This document shows, one piece after another, positions 1 through 12,970 of a stretch of 64,000 nt of DNA. Where the stretch lies: NCBI GenBank assembly GCA_000349905.1, contig KB722754.1, forward strand, positions 626,824-690,823, given 5' to 3'. The stretch's first letter is position 1. Every line of letters begins with the position of its first letter. Source of the DNA: Volvariella volvacea V23. Taxonomy: Eukaryota; Basidiomycota; Agaricomycetes; Agaricales; Pluteaceae. The notes beneath the pieces were generated by a model. The model was not told the origin of the DNA, searched no databases, and saw only the letters and a program-made list of their open reading frames with translations. Both the position numbers and the translations under genes were made by a program.

Positions 1-2934
1 CCACGCCATCAACGCTCTTGGTTTGATGATCTGGTTGGTCTTTTCATTCGAGGTGTCAATCGCTGTCATGAATAAGAGTCCGGCCTCCATAGGTACCTCC
101 GCCAACTGAACATTGACAAGGATATCTTGAGCATGAGAAACTTCAACGTGTACGACCCTATGAAGAAAGGTCAGGGTCTAGTTCTTGATGGGCAGTCCCT
201 GGCACATCTTGAGGTACGCCGCCGGTTGGGAAATACCTATCACAAGAATTTACCCAGCTTCAGGTTCTTCTCAACAATGAAGGCGCGGAGGAGGGTACAC
301 TCTTAAAACTCCTGAACAGGTGCATGACCCCGTCTGGTATGGCACTGTCCTTGATGTACTCCGTGATCTCTCACCAAGTGTGTAAGGTAAACGACTCTTT
401 CGCATTTGGTTGTGCATGCCATTGCGGGACATTGCTGGTATAAATGCTCGGTAAGCCTGAAGGGCCATGAGTGAATAGGTTTCTAACAACTTTCAGGCTT
501 GATGCTGTTCAAGATCTCATCGCCAACCCACCCTTTGAAACACAGTTCGCTGAACTCGTCAAGAGACTCCCAGATTTGGAACGAATCGTCTCGCGCATAC
601 ATGCCAAGAATTGTACCGTTCGTGATTTCTTGAAGGTCCTAGCAGTGAGTAGCTTACACGTAGTGTGCTGGCCTATGACAAGCTGATACTGTATCGTAGT
701 CATTCAAAAGATTAAGCAGAGGGCTCTCCAAGCTGGGTGACGAGTCAGAAGGTTTTGATTCTAAAACGACCTTTGTTCTGCTTCGAGGCGCCCCAGATCT
801 CGTAGAGAACGTCAAGCATTTAGAGAAGATGTTCAAGAAGCCATCTTCCGAGAAAGGTACGTCCTTCACCCTCCTTTGGGACTAATTTTAAAATTCCTTG
901 GAAGATGATGAGCTCATACCCGAAGAGGGACAAGATGAAGAGTATGACAAGATAATGAGTGAAGTCACAGACCTTGAACAAGACCTGGATGCTAGCCTAA
1001 AGAAATTTGAGACGAAGCTAGGGTACATTTCTTACGAATTCGTTATTAGTACTGCCCGCTGATTAAACGATAGTTGCAAACTAGCTTATTGGCATAGCGC
1101 AGTAGGTAACAAGGTATGCAATTCTGTAATGCCACTTTCCTCTTTGTTCAAGAATGTTACAGGAAATATACCTTGTTGAAACCGCAGCAGGTCAGAAGGG
1201 CATTCCAAATGATTGGACGAAGAGTGGTGCGACAAAGGTAGGGCAAACGCATTATACACATCCCATATTTTCACACCATTTCAGGCCAAGACTCGTTATG
1301 TTGTTGGATCTTTGCAAAGCAAAATCCGTCAGCTTAAGGAAGCGAGGGAAAACCGCAATACGGCCATCAAGACGTTCAAATACCGACTCTTTTCCGAGTT
1401 CGATGCTGACCGCGCCATTTGGTTGCGAGCAGTAAGAGTTCTCGCTGAGTTGGATTGTTTGATTAGTCTAGCACGGTCGTCAGTTGCCATCGGGGAACCA
1501 TCTTGTCGGCCAACCTTCGTTGACGGCGACAAGGGCTTTATCGACTTCGAGGAGTTGCGCCACCCCACCTTGTGTCTAAGCACTAACCTGAAGACATTCA
1601 TACCCAACGATATCAAGCTTGGTGGGGATGTTGGTAACATTGCATTGCTCACTGGTGTGTTTGCATTCGTGCACCGTCATCGATAATAGGGTTGACTTTA
1701 CGCACTAGGACCCAACATGGCGTGGGTAGTTTAACCTCAGTATACTCGTGCACTAGCCACTGACTTATTGGAATTCAGAGGCAAATCTACGGTGCGTTGT
1801 TTTACAAGGGGGATGAACAGTGACTGATTCTTCTCTTCAGCTCATGAGGATGACTGCGACAGGTGTTGTACGCATCAAATGTTCTCATATTATTGCAATA
1901 CGTTAAACGGTTCTTAGATTATGGCTCAACTCGGAATGCTCGTTCCTGCCACCAAAGCCAGGTTGGTCCTATTCAATACATCGTTCAAACTTCGTTCAGC
2001 TAGCTTTCATCTCATGCAATAGGCTATGCCCTGTCGACTCCATTATTACACGTATGGGGGCATATGACAATATGTTCTCGAGCTCTAGCACATTTAAAGT
2101 AGAGCTCGACGAATGGTAAGCCCTTTGTTTATCTAAGTACTCCCGAATCTCATCCTATCCTAGTTGCAAAATCCTGCGAGATGCAACCCCAAAGTCGCTG
2201 GTCATTCTCGATGGTATGTAAACGCTCGAAAATCATAGATCAATCTATTTAACTTTTGATTTCTTAGAATTGGGCCGAGGAACTTCCACTTACGTGCGTG
2301 TTTATGTGTCGCATTTAATCAGCTACGCATTTTGACACATTCAACTTCACTTATAGGACGGCATGGCCATTGCTAGTGTATGTACATGTAAAGTCCTATT
2401 GCGCTTGTATTTTGACTTTTGCGCAGGCGGTTTTACATCAACTCGCAACTCATACCCTACCACTGTCCTTCTTTGCTACTCACTATGGATCCCTTACGGA
2501 TGATTTCTCCTATCATCCGAACATCCGGAACATGCACATGTCCACCATAGTCGATGAAGAGAAGAGAGACGTACGTAGCTATCGTTATCAAGTACCACCT
2601 GACTCTGAGCCGAAACACGTAGCTCGTCTTCTTATTCAAACTGGTCGAAGGTGCTGCGACGTCCTCGTTCGGCACGCATGTGGCCAATCTAGCAGGCGTC
2701 CCCCTGAAGGTGGTAGACCGAGCAGATGTGGTGTCCAAAGCCTTTGCCCAACAATTTAAGCAGAGACTACAAGACAAGCAGAAGAATAGTGCTGCGGCCA
2801 AGATGCCTCTGCACGCACAAGCTGATTTCGCCTTCTTGGTGAAGCTAACACAGAATTTAAACCTTTCAGATGACCCAGTCCGAGGCAGGGAAACCCTATT
2901 AAGACTAAAGGACACCGTCCGCCGTTACGTGTAA
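1..2934 (+). CDS. MSH6: DNA mismatch repair ATPase MSH6, 3' part (partial)
   Basis: MutS-family subunit that pairs with Msh2 as MutS-alpha in the nucleus to bind mismatches and small loops. The 5' end lies outside the window. Exons seen include 1-33, 93-213, 264-335, 387-450, 497-644 and about 700-856, and further short exons lead to a last exon ending at 2934. The core domain shows NFNVYDPM and GQGLVLDGQ. The Walker A motif GPNMAGKST is interrupted by an intron (about 1716-1776) inside the Ala codon and is restored exactly on splicing. Walker B/signature DELGRGTSTYDG is assembled across introns near 2200-2360, followed by FFATHYGSL (H-loop region). GPNMAGKST rather than GPNMGGKST and the overall sequence favour Msh6 over Msh2. 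No damage is seen. Intron density is very high, at least a dozen in 2.9 kb. Confidence 0.93.
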
Positions 2935-3052
2935 TGAGAGGAGCACCTCATGACATACCACTGATAACTGGCCGCTCAATGGAACTTACAAAGGAGACTG
3001 CTTTACCTACTCATACCTATCAACTCATACGCTTATATGATTGCTTTATTTC

Positions 3053-4060
3053 CTAGTTTGTTACATCATTAGTACCGTATAATGCGAACTCCCAAGGCAT
3101 CTTTTGATGGGGACCTCCTTCACTAAGCCATATCCTCCTTAAACGACAGGATGCATACACCCTTATGTACGATATGTGAGAATATGTCCCACTGGGGATC
3201 CATGACTTGTGACGTTGATAAGCTTGCTGTTCAGAATCAGAGTTCTCACCATCCCTATGAACAAGAGTTGGGGAGGTGAAATGGGGGATGAGGGAAGGGA
3301 GATTGAGGACTATCGTTGACCAAGCAGTCAGTTGATGAGGGGATGGTATTGGGAATGACAACGGCAAATGCAACAACGGTGCTGAACCAGGCTTTGATGG
3401 AATTTTGAGTCGAGGCTCTTTCTGTTACGACAGGGAATTCAGTATGGGAACTCTCGAATAGGTAAACTGAGAAAGTTGATTAGGCCGTCCTGAGAACAAA
3501 ATCAACGGTACGCAATACAGCCCACTAACAGGGGACACCGATCACACGAGGCGAAATATAACTGGCAGTAGTACCTGAAAGGTTGAGAGGCGGAGAACCC
3601 CTGCCCGACCAGATTGATCGACCAATCCAACCTCAAAAGACCAATCCCGACCCAGACTTCGGACTTGGATGTGCAGCCAATGATGCTTGAGCCCCAGGGA
3701 TTCACCCCCTCGACGCGGAGAAGCAGGGGATAATTGGGGGCCATGGGGTACGCGACTCGGACGAGGGCATTCGATGAACGTGGTTGGAAGAGTCGGCGAC
3801 TGGATGTGAAGCACAGTCTGATCTAGCGAGTACCCCAGTCTCTCCTCATCTTCGCCCAGGCTGCTGGGTAGCAGCGGCGGTAAGATGGGAACGGCGGGCG
3901 GAGGCCATGATGTTAGGTTGGTTGGTTGGTCATGAACCAGCGCGATAAATGAGTCCTCAGGGAGCGAAGGGTCAGAGTGAATAGAATATAATCTCAGAGG
4001 GTCGGTGCTTGTTGAGGAGAACAATGAAATGATCGATGGTTGTATAATCGCTGAGAACAT
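3053..4060 (-). CDS. CFA20 (DUF667) domain protein, CFAP20/Bug22-related
   Basis: Two exons, complement(join(3053..3421,3575..4060)), give 284 aa, with a 153-nt intron whose removal keeps phase. The N-terminal half has LHIQSPTL and later WLHIQVRSLGRDWSFEVGLVD. The second exon has LTAWSTIVLNLPSL and then GTYSHISYIRVYASCRLRRIWLSE, ending PWEFALYG. This order (tryptophan-rich opening, W-x-x-I-x-L-x-L, I-R-V-x-A-x-C-R-I-R-R-I/V-x-x-S, E-F-x-L-Y) is that of the CFA20 domain of ciliary CFAP20/Bug22. The fungus makes no flagellum, so the role is unknown; animal CFAP20 is also reported in nuclear fractions. The gene is convergent with MSH6, 118 bp away. Start chosen at the first ATG of exon 1, MFSAIIQPS. 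Fold assignment is fairly sure, function is not. Confidence 0.75.
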
Positions 4061-7000
4061 CTCAGAGTCGTCAGGAGCAAAGTCGTGACCTGAGGTGTAA
4101 GCTCGCTTAGCTAGCTGTATTTGAGCTTGTTTTGGGTGAGCATCAATTAGAACTTAAATTGTCCCCAGTCTCAAGCTTGTGTTTTCAACGACCTCCTATG
4201 AGAGAGGTGGGGAAAATGAGGAACACGGCAGACGGTCGTCGAACACGTTGACGAGTTCAACGTGTTGATATCGAGGAAGATGCACCTGCACGGTCGTTGT
4301 TGATATTTCTTTATTTGTTCATAAGGAACCAGCCAAACAATTGGGTTGAGAAAGAATGGTAAATGCATCACCATTCCGAGGTTGGTTCGTCTGGCTGCCA
4401 CCTTGCGGGATCCTACTCGGCTTCCGACAACGAGAATTCAAGGTCGGCGTCTGTGGTACAGAATTAAGATGAAGAGCTTTATCTTCTGGCCTCTAGATGA
4501 TCCTCCTCGAAGCCATCAGATCTGCACCTGGAGAATATTGCTGATGGCTGCTGCATTTATGAGCTAGAGGCGGAGGTGAGGTGGTTACGTCCGAGGTGGT
4601 ATCACTTCACCAATAGGCAAGAGTATGGAGGTCCCAGCATTTTCTACTATGTAATGGGATCTGGGAGGCGGTATTGGTGTGTACTTAGCGCCAGAGTCTA
4701 TTCAGGCGACACTGACAACCGAGCCTTTGTATTGGGTAAGTTTTAGCGCCGCTTAACGCAGGATACGGGTAATGTAATGGGTACTCCCTTTCGCAGCTTT
4801 TGCTTGAGCACTTGTGTGCGAGCTGAGGGAAAGTATTCGGAAGGACCCGCAGATTGCCCACGTCAGGCGATACATGGATGTCCGCTTTCCGGTTTGGGTA
4901 CCGTGCGTAACCTTCAGAAACGTATATCACACTCACTATTCTGGCATAGCTAACCGAAGACATTCAATGGGGGGTGCTGTTGTCCCGTGAATACCCTCTT
5001 GATCACAGCACCTAAGGGTCAGATCGTGGTACAGCAGGTCTGAGTGATGTTTTCCATATCTGATGACACCGCTTTTGAAAGGATAGCCGGATGCTCATTT
5101 ACTCTGCTGCATCAATATTCCGTACCTTTGTAGGCAAGCGGAGACGATAACTGAATCGCCATTGCTTGCTTGTCAATATAGCATGAATACCTGTACATGC
5201 ACTGGACGTTTGGTGAATGTGCAAGGCGGCACGGCATTCAAGATGAAAAAGGCCTGGTGTTCTGCTGCACGATCATGACTCATGCCGAATCCGTACCATG
5301 AGCATCAAAGTGACGCGTAAGGACAGAGGAGACACAGGACCGCTATCCTACCCCTCAAAAAGATATGGAACCTGATTTGGAGATATCCAGGCGTATTGCC
5401 TCCCTTGTTTTCCGTTTGTGAGCGTTACGCAGGCGTACATGGAACCGGAACAGCGTTCCACGTTGAAAAGGGCCTGAAGCATAAGGGTGGAAGCAGTGGT
5501 GAGTGATTAAACCCTGCATGCTGGCTTCAGGTGGGTCAGTGGCTCCGAGACACACGTACACATCGGGCTTGAACAATATAGCTTCGCCTTGCACCTGAGG
5601 AAAACTTAGTATGAAAGCTAGTAGAGTTCCGACAAACAACGAGGACAAACCTGAACATGAGCTAATATCAGGTAATTACTCAGGTTATACTCTATCGTTT
5701 TTGATCGAATCTAGGCCTAAGTCTGTATAGATGGAACATGACGAACGTGTTAGTCTATCCTTGCCGGCTGGGAACAGTTATGAGAGCTACTAGACCCAAC
5801 TGAACGCGAGGTGCGGGACACCACTACAAGGAAAGATGGAGCATGCTTAGTGCCGTCCCAGATGGGGACTACAACTGCATTGAAGGCTAAGGATTCCAAG
5901 GGCAATAGATTAATCAAGTTGGGCTTATGGCTTTAGGGACAATCCAGACAACTTCGGAAGCAGGGAGACAGAAGGCCGATCAACCGGATTAGTCATATAT
6001 AGGAATTCCGGGTGCCAAAAGCTGATCCACTGCGCTCACCCAGGTTTAAACTGCCATTCCCCAGAGTTAACGCGCTAGCATCTAATTCTGCTCGTTGGTT
6101 CCTCTGCCCAGCTTCCTTTCGACTTTGGAGCTTGCCACATGCCAGTCTTCTTAGAGGTTCTTTGCACTACGAGTATAGGCCCCGTTGCGGCCTCTATCGA
6201 ATACTGAAGCCGAGTCGACTTCACTATGTTGATGCCAGTATCCTACGCTTATCAGGTGAGTCAACAGCGACCGAAGTACGTGTTCCGGTTTTTGGCTGTA
6301 TCCATGTTCTTATAACGTATCTTGCGTCGAGATAGTGTACTGGGGCGTATCATTCGGAAACGAAGCCGAACTGCTCGGCGAACGATCAGAGATTGCCGCG
6401 GAAATGTAATCTTTGAGGTAGCGACTTCGTACTTGCGCCACAGCCCGTGCTTCTCTTTATCTCACGATGTGACTTTGACTAACCCAGCACATTTTTTTGG
6501 AGACTATTTGATCGCGTTACACGCCCGGATACAGGTTGTGGCCCCTGGTGTCAGACACACATAATTTTTCAGTCAACATGCGGCGCAGGGCATCAAAATT
6601 GCTCGCTCAGATGACATCGTAAGCATATTCTGGTTTTATGAATCATACTATTTCTGAGCAATATTGGATTAATTACGCAAAGTCTCGCCTGTGGTGGGAA
6701 AGTTTGCCGCTGTTAGAGTAGAAAAGTCGACTGTATGCACGGTCTGAGTTGGCAGCTGAGCACGGCAGACCGGTACGCGATGCATTCTTACATCCATCCG
6801 CACCGTCTTCCAGCTACATTTTATTGTGGACACATGGATTAAAAGTCCGGAAAGGTCCGCGGTTTAACGTTGCAGCCTAGCATGCAACAGACGCACGAGA
6901 CAGTGTCGTTCGTGCTCCTTGCTACAAATGCAATGAAATGTGCGTCATGCCACTTATCAGCTGACATCGTTGGCTGGTGATCTGCATTGGCTTCGCGATC

Positions 7001-7859
7001 CTGTAGGATGGCGTGGATCAGCCGACCTGGGGGTGCTATTTCAACAGGAGCAATGCACTAATAAGCAGAGCACAGTGGCTCGGTGGTACGCCGGCGTGGT
7101 GTTGGCGAGTGAAATTGCCAGAGGGCAATCAGCAAATGTTGTGCATACAGCGATGCAGCGTGAGGTGGCCACCGAGTAAACGTAGGTCAGGAGGTTCGAT
7201 CACAACCTAACTTGCTTCTGGTGCAGGTGACAGCGTCGAAGAGACTGGTTCTGGTTCGACGTGGAAGCGTCGGGGAGGGGGTGGTGTAAAAGATAGTTTC
7301 TGGGTTTATTTACCGGGGAGAGACGCACCGAAAATGAATTTCGCTGAGCTTAAATGGGGGGCCCGTCAAGGGAAGAGATCGAATGTAAGCGACCTTGAAA
7401 CCATCAGGAAGCGGCGCAAAAAATCACCGCAGTGCGGATCCAACCAAGAGCTTGACCACAACAGGCAGGTCGAGGAAGGGCAACACATGGCGGGTTGGGA
7501 TATCTGCAAAAAACGGATGAATGACGGGGATCTGAATCTGTGATCCTCGGTCGAGCAGCGAGCAGTGGGCCACCTGGGACCAGACTGGCAGGAGAATGAA
7601 TTCTTTGGCAAGTTTCGAGCTGAAGTAGCCAGTTCATGAGACGGGGCCTACATTACATCACGCACTGAGTACCACCAGATACACCACGTTCTCTTTGTGC
7701 CCCCTTGCCCCCATCGCTCTGCTGCCCGGCCATCCGTGCGCTGTCGCCCCATCGACCGAGATAAACTTTCACCGCGCACTTATAAGCATGTATGTCCTAC
7801 TGCCTCCAGACGCTCAGTGCACTTATTCAGTCCATTCAATCCACCAGATAGGCTCCGTC
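4061..7859. other. Long intergenic stretch, no supported gene
   Basis: About 3.8 kb with only short, unrelated open frames on both strands and no recognisable domain. A 60-codon open stretch near 4555-4745 (+) has protein-like composition (Trp, Tyr and Arg rich) but lacks a start, and the frame behind it is closed by a stop near 4497. It could be a relic. A TATAAG at about 7781 lies 79 bp before the ATG of the next gene and may be its TATA element. Confidence 0.5.
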
Positions 7860-9486
7860 ATGACCCACGCCCACTACGACTTTATCGCTGGCCGACGGTT
7901 GTCCTTGATCAGCCCGGAGTATTCAGCCCCCACCCAGCGCAATTCTCTGCCATCGCCCACAAGCCAGTGGCAATTACTTCATGGTCGATCCTCATATCTA
8001 GCCGATGGGGCCCTCGCGCAACAGCAGCCGACATTCCAAGCCTACTTGAATTCATTTGCGTCTCATGACTCCGGATGGCATGCAGGCCAGTCTCATCATG
8101 TCGAACCAGATTCGTATCGCGCGGCAGATATCTCTATTTCCGCCCCTTCCGGCCGTGCCAGGGTCTTTCCCGTTTCTCCGCCGAATGACTACACAGAACC
8201 AGTCCATCCAACTCTATCTCACTCGCAGTCTAATCATCCAAATATCCTTCCCGCCTACAAAAACGAGCCCTCAGCTTTCCAATGCGACATTACTCCCTCG
8301 ACATCGCCTGCTTCAAACCCCAGCGTCAGCAACCCTTCGTTCGACTCTTCCAAGTGGTCCGACTCCCTCTACACTCTCGACCGCTCCGAATCCCCTCCAC
8401 ACACTCCTCCTTCCCCCTCCCCGCCTACTCCTCCCCAACCAGTCAAGGTAGAGCAGGAGGACCCCGCTGGCTGCTTCATTATGGAACTCTCTCCCCCGCA
8501 ATCCCATTCCTCTCTCCTCAGCCAGTCCATGGCACCTCCCATGGAAGTGCCCCTACGTGCCACACAAGCTCCCGAGGGGATGCGTGGCATGATGAACGCC
8601 TTCCGCCTCAACCCATTCGCCATACAGAACGCTGACGGCCGCAATGCCCCCCAGCCTTGCATCATGGAGGCCGGTCCGCTGGAGGAGGAGCCCGTCATGC
8701 TGGAATTTCAAATCGAGCTAAGTGAGCCCTTGGTGCCACCAGAAGCCCAGACAGAAGCTCCTTCCTCGACCTCTCCGGAGCAGTCACTCGACCAGTCCCT
8801 ATCAAGGACCCCTGAGAATGACGACGATAATAGGGGTCAATGGGGCACCTACCAGGCAGGGGAGCCTCCCTTCACCTCGGCCCAGGATTCCTGGGACGAG
8901 AGCAATGTGTATGTACAGACATCAGAGGGGAGATTCACCCCTCCGCAGGATGACGGCCCTGCAGAGTTTACCTCTCCGCCTATTACTCGAAGTGCGTAAC
9001 AACCGTAATGTATGCGCCTAATGGGATAGCTAATTAATTTCGTGATCATCCTGCTTCCTTTCTTCCCGTCCTTTTCTGCCACCGGCCACCTTCCCTTATC
9101 TTCCCTACCCTCCCTGTGCATAAAACAGCTTATTCTCCGACAGTTTCAAATTCATATGTTCAAGGCGAATATGAACAATCCAATTACACCGTGATTACGG
9201 CACCACCTTCCACATTGGATATGCATCATCAAATCCGGTCTTCACAAATTGCAACGAACTGGCGTAATGGCGGTCAAATGCCATCCTCTACATCAAGAAG
9301 CAGCCCGTTCATGTCTGCTTCCCCCGGATGCGACGTAAGTATGTCTTTCTGATACGAGTAGAGCCAGCAGTGTCTGACCGGCCGGCTTCTTTCCCTAAGT
9401 CAGCCACAACCCTACCTTCCATGATGCCCCCCACTAAGCGCTGGTCGTATCACGATGCCGCTCTCGCTGCCCCTTTCATCGTCTGA
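7860..9486 (+). CDS. Conserved Agaricomycete protein of unknown function
   Basis: Main exon 7860-8991, then 9129-9334 and probably 9400-9486, giving about 474 aa. Both introns keep phase (phase 1, then phase 0). The last one needs a CTAAG acceptor; using the TCAG four bases on would give a shorter tail ending near 9424. The protein is low-complexity, rich in Ser and Pro (SPPTPPQPVKVEQED near the middle), with one conserved-looking block at about residues 240-290: VPLRATQAPEGMRGMMNAFR followed by LNPFAIQN and GPLEEEPVMLEFQI. I remember this block from other mushroom-forming fungi, always annotated as hypothetical. No enzyme or DNA-binding motif is visible. An in-frame ATG at 7788 is an alternative start; 7860 was preferred because of TATAAG at 7781. 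The C-terminal tail is the least certain part. Confidence 0.65.
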
Positions 9487-12400
9487 GATTTCAATTATAC
9501 CTCAATGCACGTTCGTTCTCCCGGCAGGCCCATATCTCTATTGTAGACAGGAACGAAAGCCAAAGCCTTTTATCTTCCTCCCTGACTCCACTTTTTTCAT
9601 CTTTTGTATTTATACGATCATCAATTCTTGTGGGGCTTGGAGTCGGGCTACATTTGGTTTGCCCATGCTGCGTGATCAACATAGAGGATACAGGGTTGGT
9701 TCAGTAGAATAATGCTGAACGGGCGATCATTTGTCGTCATTGTTGCGCCTGAACCAAGATCCTGGACTTTGTAGTTCACACCTCACTCCTCAGTTGTTCT
9801 TTCGCGCGGCCGTATATCGTATTAAGCACCCTTAAACCATATTCTTTCACTAGCCTCTCGCTTTGTTTTCTCGTTTTCTCACCCTTTCTTGTCATCATTC
9901 ATATCAGCATATTGGGACCGTTGCCCGCATTAATACTTATGTAGCCTGTCAATCTTAATACCTGCGTCCTTCAGTCAGATTTGTATTAAATGACCCCTGT
10001 GGAGCATATGGATGAACGACAGCAACGAAGATCAGCCAATCAGATGAAATTTGCTCGCAAATCATACAATGATGTGCGACGTTCAAGTTTATCACAACCT
10101 TGGTCGTTCTCAACTGCCCCCGCTTCATCAACAGAGCAGAGTGCGACTGCAGCTGTTTGTTAGAAACATCGGGGCCACTCTAGTAAGCTGTCTAGATCAA
10201 CCCTCCTGTCCATGCATTACTTGGCCCGGCTGGCGCATTGACGTTCCGTCTTTGACACTTCCCATTCTGTCCAGTTGCTGGCTGTCCTGCACCTTGTGTG
10301 AAGGTCGTCCGATCTTTATCCAAATGCCTGGCGATTCCCGCTGCGATTGTGCCCGAGCGGTGGCAATAGTTTAGGGTGTATCAGATTTTTTTCGCATTTA
10401 CTAAATTGTTTTCACCCGCATTTTTGATAGCGCCGGGTCGAGGAATCGAGGGACTCATTTGATGGTATGCACTCATCGTCCAGCCAGGTGGTCTTCAAGG
10501 AGGTAAGGTTTAAGCGAAGGAATTGTGATTGTAATTTCGCTTCACGGTGGTATGGAAAAAAGGATCGCGGTTGTAATTAAGACATACGCATTGCAATGCG
10601 TGCCAGTATATGCGCCGGCTAAGTCTAAGTAAAGTATAATTGAGCAAGTGCGCAGTTAAAAAGGCAGCTGAGTGTGGGACCCATCATCATCATCATTTCG
10701 AGCGTTCGGTCGCACCGGATTCATGGGCACAGACTACTGTAATAGTCTGGCAAAAGTGGATCGACACCCTCGAGGCGTGGACTTGCCATCATTTCTTACC
10801 TGGATGAAATGTGTCAAGCTAGGAGGGTCGAAAGGAGCCTCATTGCAGGCACCCACAATTTTTCCTCGGGAACCATGATGCTTAACCGTCCATGACGACC
10901 TCGGGTCCGACCCCACTGATTAATGCTAGCCGCACGAAAAATGTAGATGAAATACACCTGGCATCCTAATTCTGAGAATTGCAGGCGCATTCGAGACCAT
11001 GTCCTAGCCACCGTGTTGGGTGCTGAGAAAAAAAGTTCGGTACAAGGCTCCGGTGTAGCTTGATGCACATGGCGATTTACCAGGTGCTCGGAGTGTGGTA
11101 TTCTTACCCTGCCAGATCCTGGCTCGTAGGGACAATCCGAAGCCACCGATTAAGGGTTGATGTTTGAAAGTCCAACCTAGGCTCAAGATGGAGGAATTGT
11201 GCGAAGCACCGTCGATAGAGGGGCATCACTTCATAGCAGTGATTCATATCAAAAAGTTTGCTGCTGCTGTGTCACCAACAGCAAATCATACAAATTATGC
11301 TTCATGTTGGTAACTCAGGTCCACTTTCCTTGCAAGGAGAAACGATCAACATCAAAACAGTTCACAACTAAGGTGTATTATTAAAGTGCAACGTACCCTC
11401 AATTAAGAGTTGGCCCTGTTGGTGCTAAGCGCGAAGCTTTTTGGCGGGGAATTTTTTTGATGTATTCATATCTATAGAAAATGATATGCCTGGAAAGGCC
11501 AAGCCGCGACGTTAAGGGTAATTTAGGCTTTTGGGGTATCATAACAAGGCGACATTTGATTAAGCTTGATTAATGTGACTGCTGCCCATGGGAAAGGATG
11601 CCTGGGGATGGTCAATTGACACCTTGTACTCGAAGCCACGTCAACAAGTTTGGGGAAGAGACACAGAGCGTTAGTCGGCGGAATCCAGGGATAGCCTAAC
11701 CAAGAGAAAGCATTTGAACCTAATCTTGTCGTATTCTTAGGACAACTTTCGAGGGTTTCTGATATCTTGATGTTCTGGTTCGAGAAAACTGTAGGGCCAA
11801 TTTCAATAGAAATAGACTCTATGTGGCCATCCGATAAAGCCAGGTGTTCTGTGGGACTAGTACTACCGATCGTGATAATGGTCACTATGCTGAACGACTA
11901 GATGGAAGATGGTGTGCAACAATCTGAGAGCGGATGGACGAAACGGGAAAGCAACGCTGAACGATAGGTATATTGGCCGGCATGATGTCATCTTGCTCAG
12001 TGCTCACGCCTGAAGAGCAAGAACGATGCAAAAAGCATGGAAACGTACAATACAACACGGCATCAAGATTGGAAGATAAACAGATATGATCCATCTCTTA
12101 GCGAAGTAAACACTTTGCAGGCGACAAAGCAGAGGATAACGACACTATGACGTCGGTTAGGGTCGGGTCATCCCCACACCAACTAATGCTGCTGATTGCG
12201 AGCACAGTCATGATTTCGTACGGAAGTCTGCAAGGAATGCAGTTCAATCACAAACGAATTCGTCTCATACCAGTTACAGGGTAGACGACATGGCCGTCTA
12301 TTAAGGGCCATGAAAACCATCGTGGACTGCATTCGCTGATGGTGTCAGGCACTGGCCTGATACAGATTTGGATGCCATGTGACCATTCGGAGTCTAAAAT

Positions 12401-12735
12401 TGATATCGATTGACCCCTGCCACCCCCTGGCCACATGGCTAGCCCTGGCTAGCCCTCCGCTTCCTCAGCGTTGCATCAGAGTGCTGTCGTTTGCTCGAGA
12501 CTGCGTGTCTGACTCTCACTTGGCTGCATCAACTTGCCTGTATGAGGTCTCTTCGCGCTCTAACCGCTCGCAAGGCTCGTCGCGCTCCAATTGAGAATGT
12601 GTTGTATTTGTAGATGTATGGGGTCCGTGGGCCTCGGGGTCCTGACGTGATCGTACAAAACCACGCGGAGGCCACGAGAGCACTTGGCATAGACCACGCG
12701 ACCGAAGAAGAACCTGAAAACATCCTTGCTCCCAA
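9487..12735. other. Intergenic region, no firm gene
   Basis: About 3.2 kb without recognisable coding sequence. Two consecutive minus-strand open frames (12094-11885 and 11885-11523) read like protein but match no family I know and lack clear splice structure. At 12544-12735 (+) an ATG frame runs 23 codons to a TAG and restarts at once with ATG in the same frame, continuing into the gap; it may belong to the 5' end of the phosphodiesterase gene. Confidence 0.4.
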
Positions 12736-12835
12736 NNNNNNNNNNNNNNNNNNNNNNNNNNNNNNNNNNNNNNNNNNNNNNNNNNNNNNNNNNNNNNNNN
12801 NNNNNNNNNNNNNNNNNNNNNNNNNNNNNNNNNNN
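12736..12835. other. Assembly gap (100 N)
   Basis: Exactly 100 N, the usual placeholder for a gap of unknown length. It probably removes the 5' exons or promoter of the phosphodiesterase gene that follows. Confidence 0.99.
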
Positions 12836-12970
12836 GAAAATATTATTGAGATCCATATCCTCTCTGCTGCTGTCTTTTCCCATCTGCTCGTCGTCGTCGT
12901 CCGAGGTCTTTAATACCTTTTTGCTGCTTATTTCCACTCCTATTCCGCTTGTTTCCGGTGATTGGCTCCC

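Noticed and set aside
4555..4745. 60-codon Trp/Tyr/Arg-rich open stretch
   Set aside because: No start codon, upstream stop in frame, and no recognisable family; too little to call a gene.
7190..7215. GGTTCGATCACAACC resembling a tRNA B-box
   Set aside because: No matching A-box, acceptor stem or anticodon arm upstream; no tRNA can be folded.
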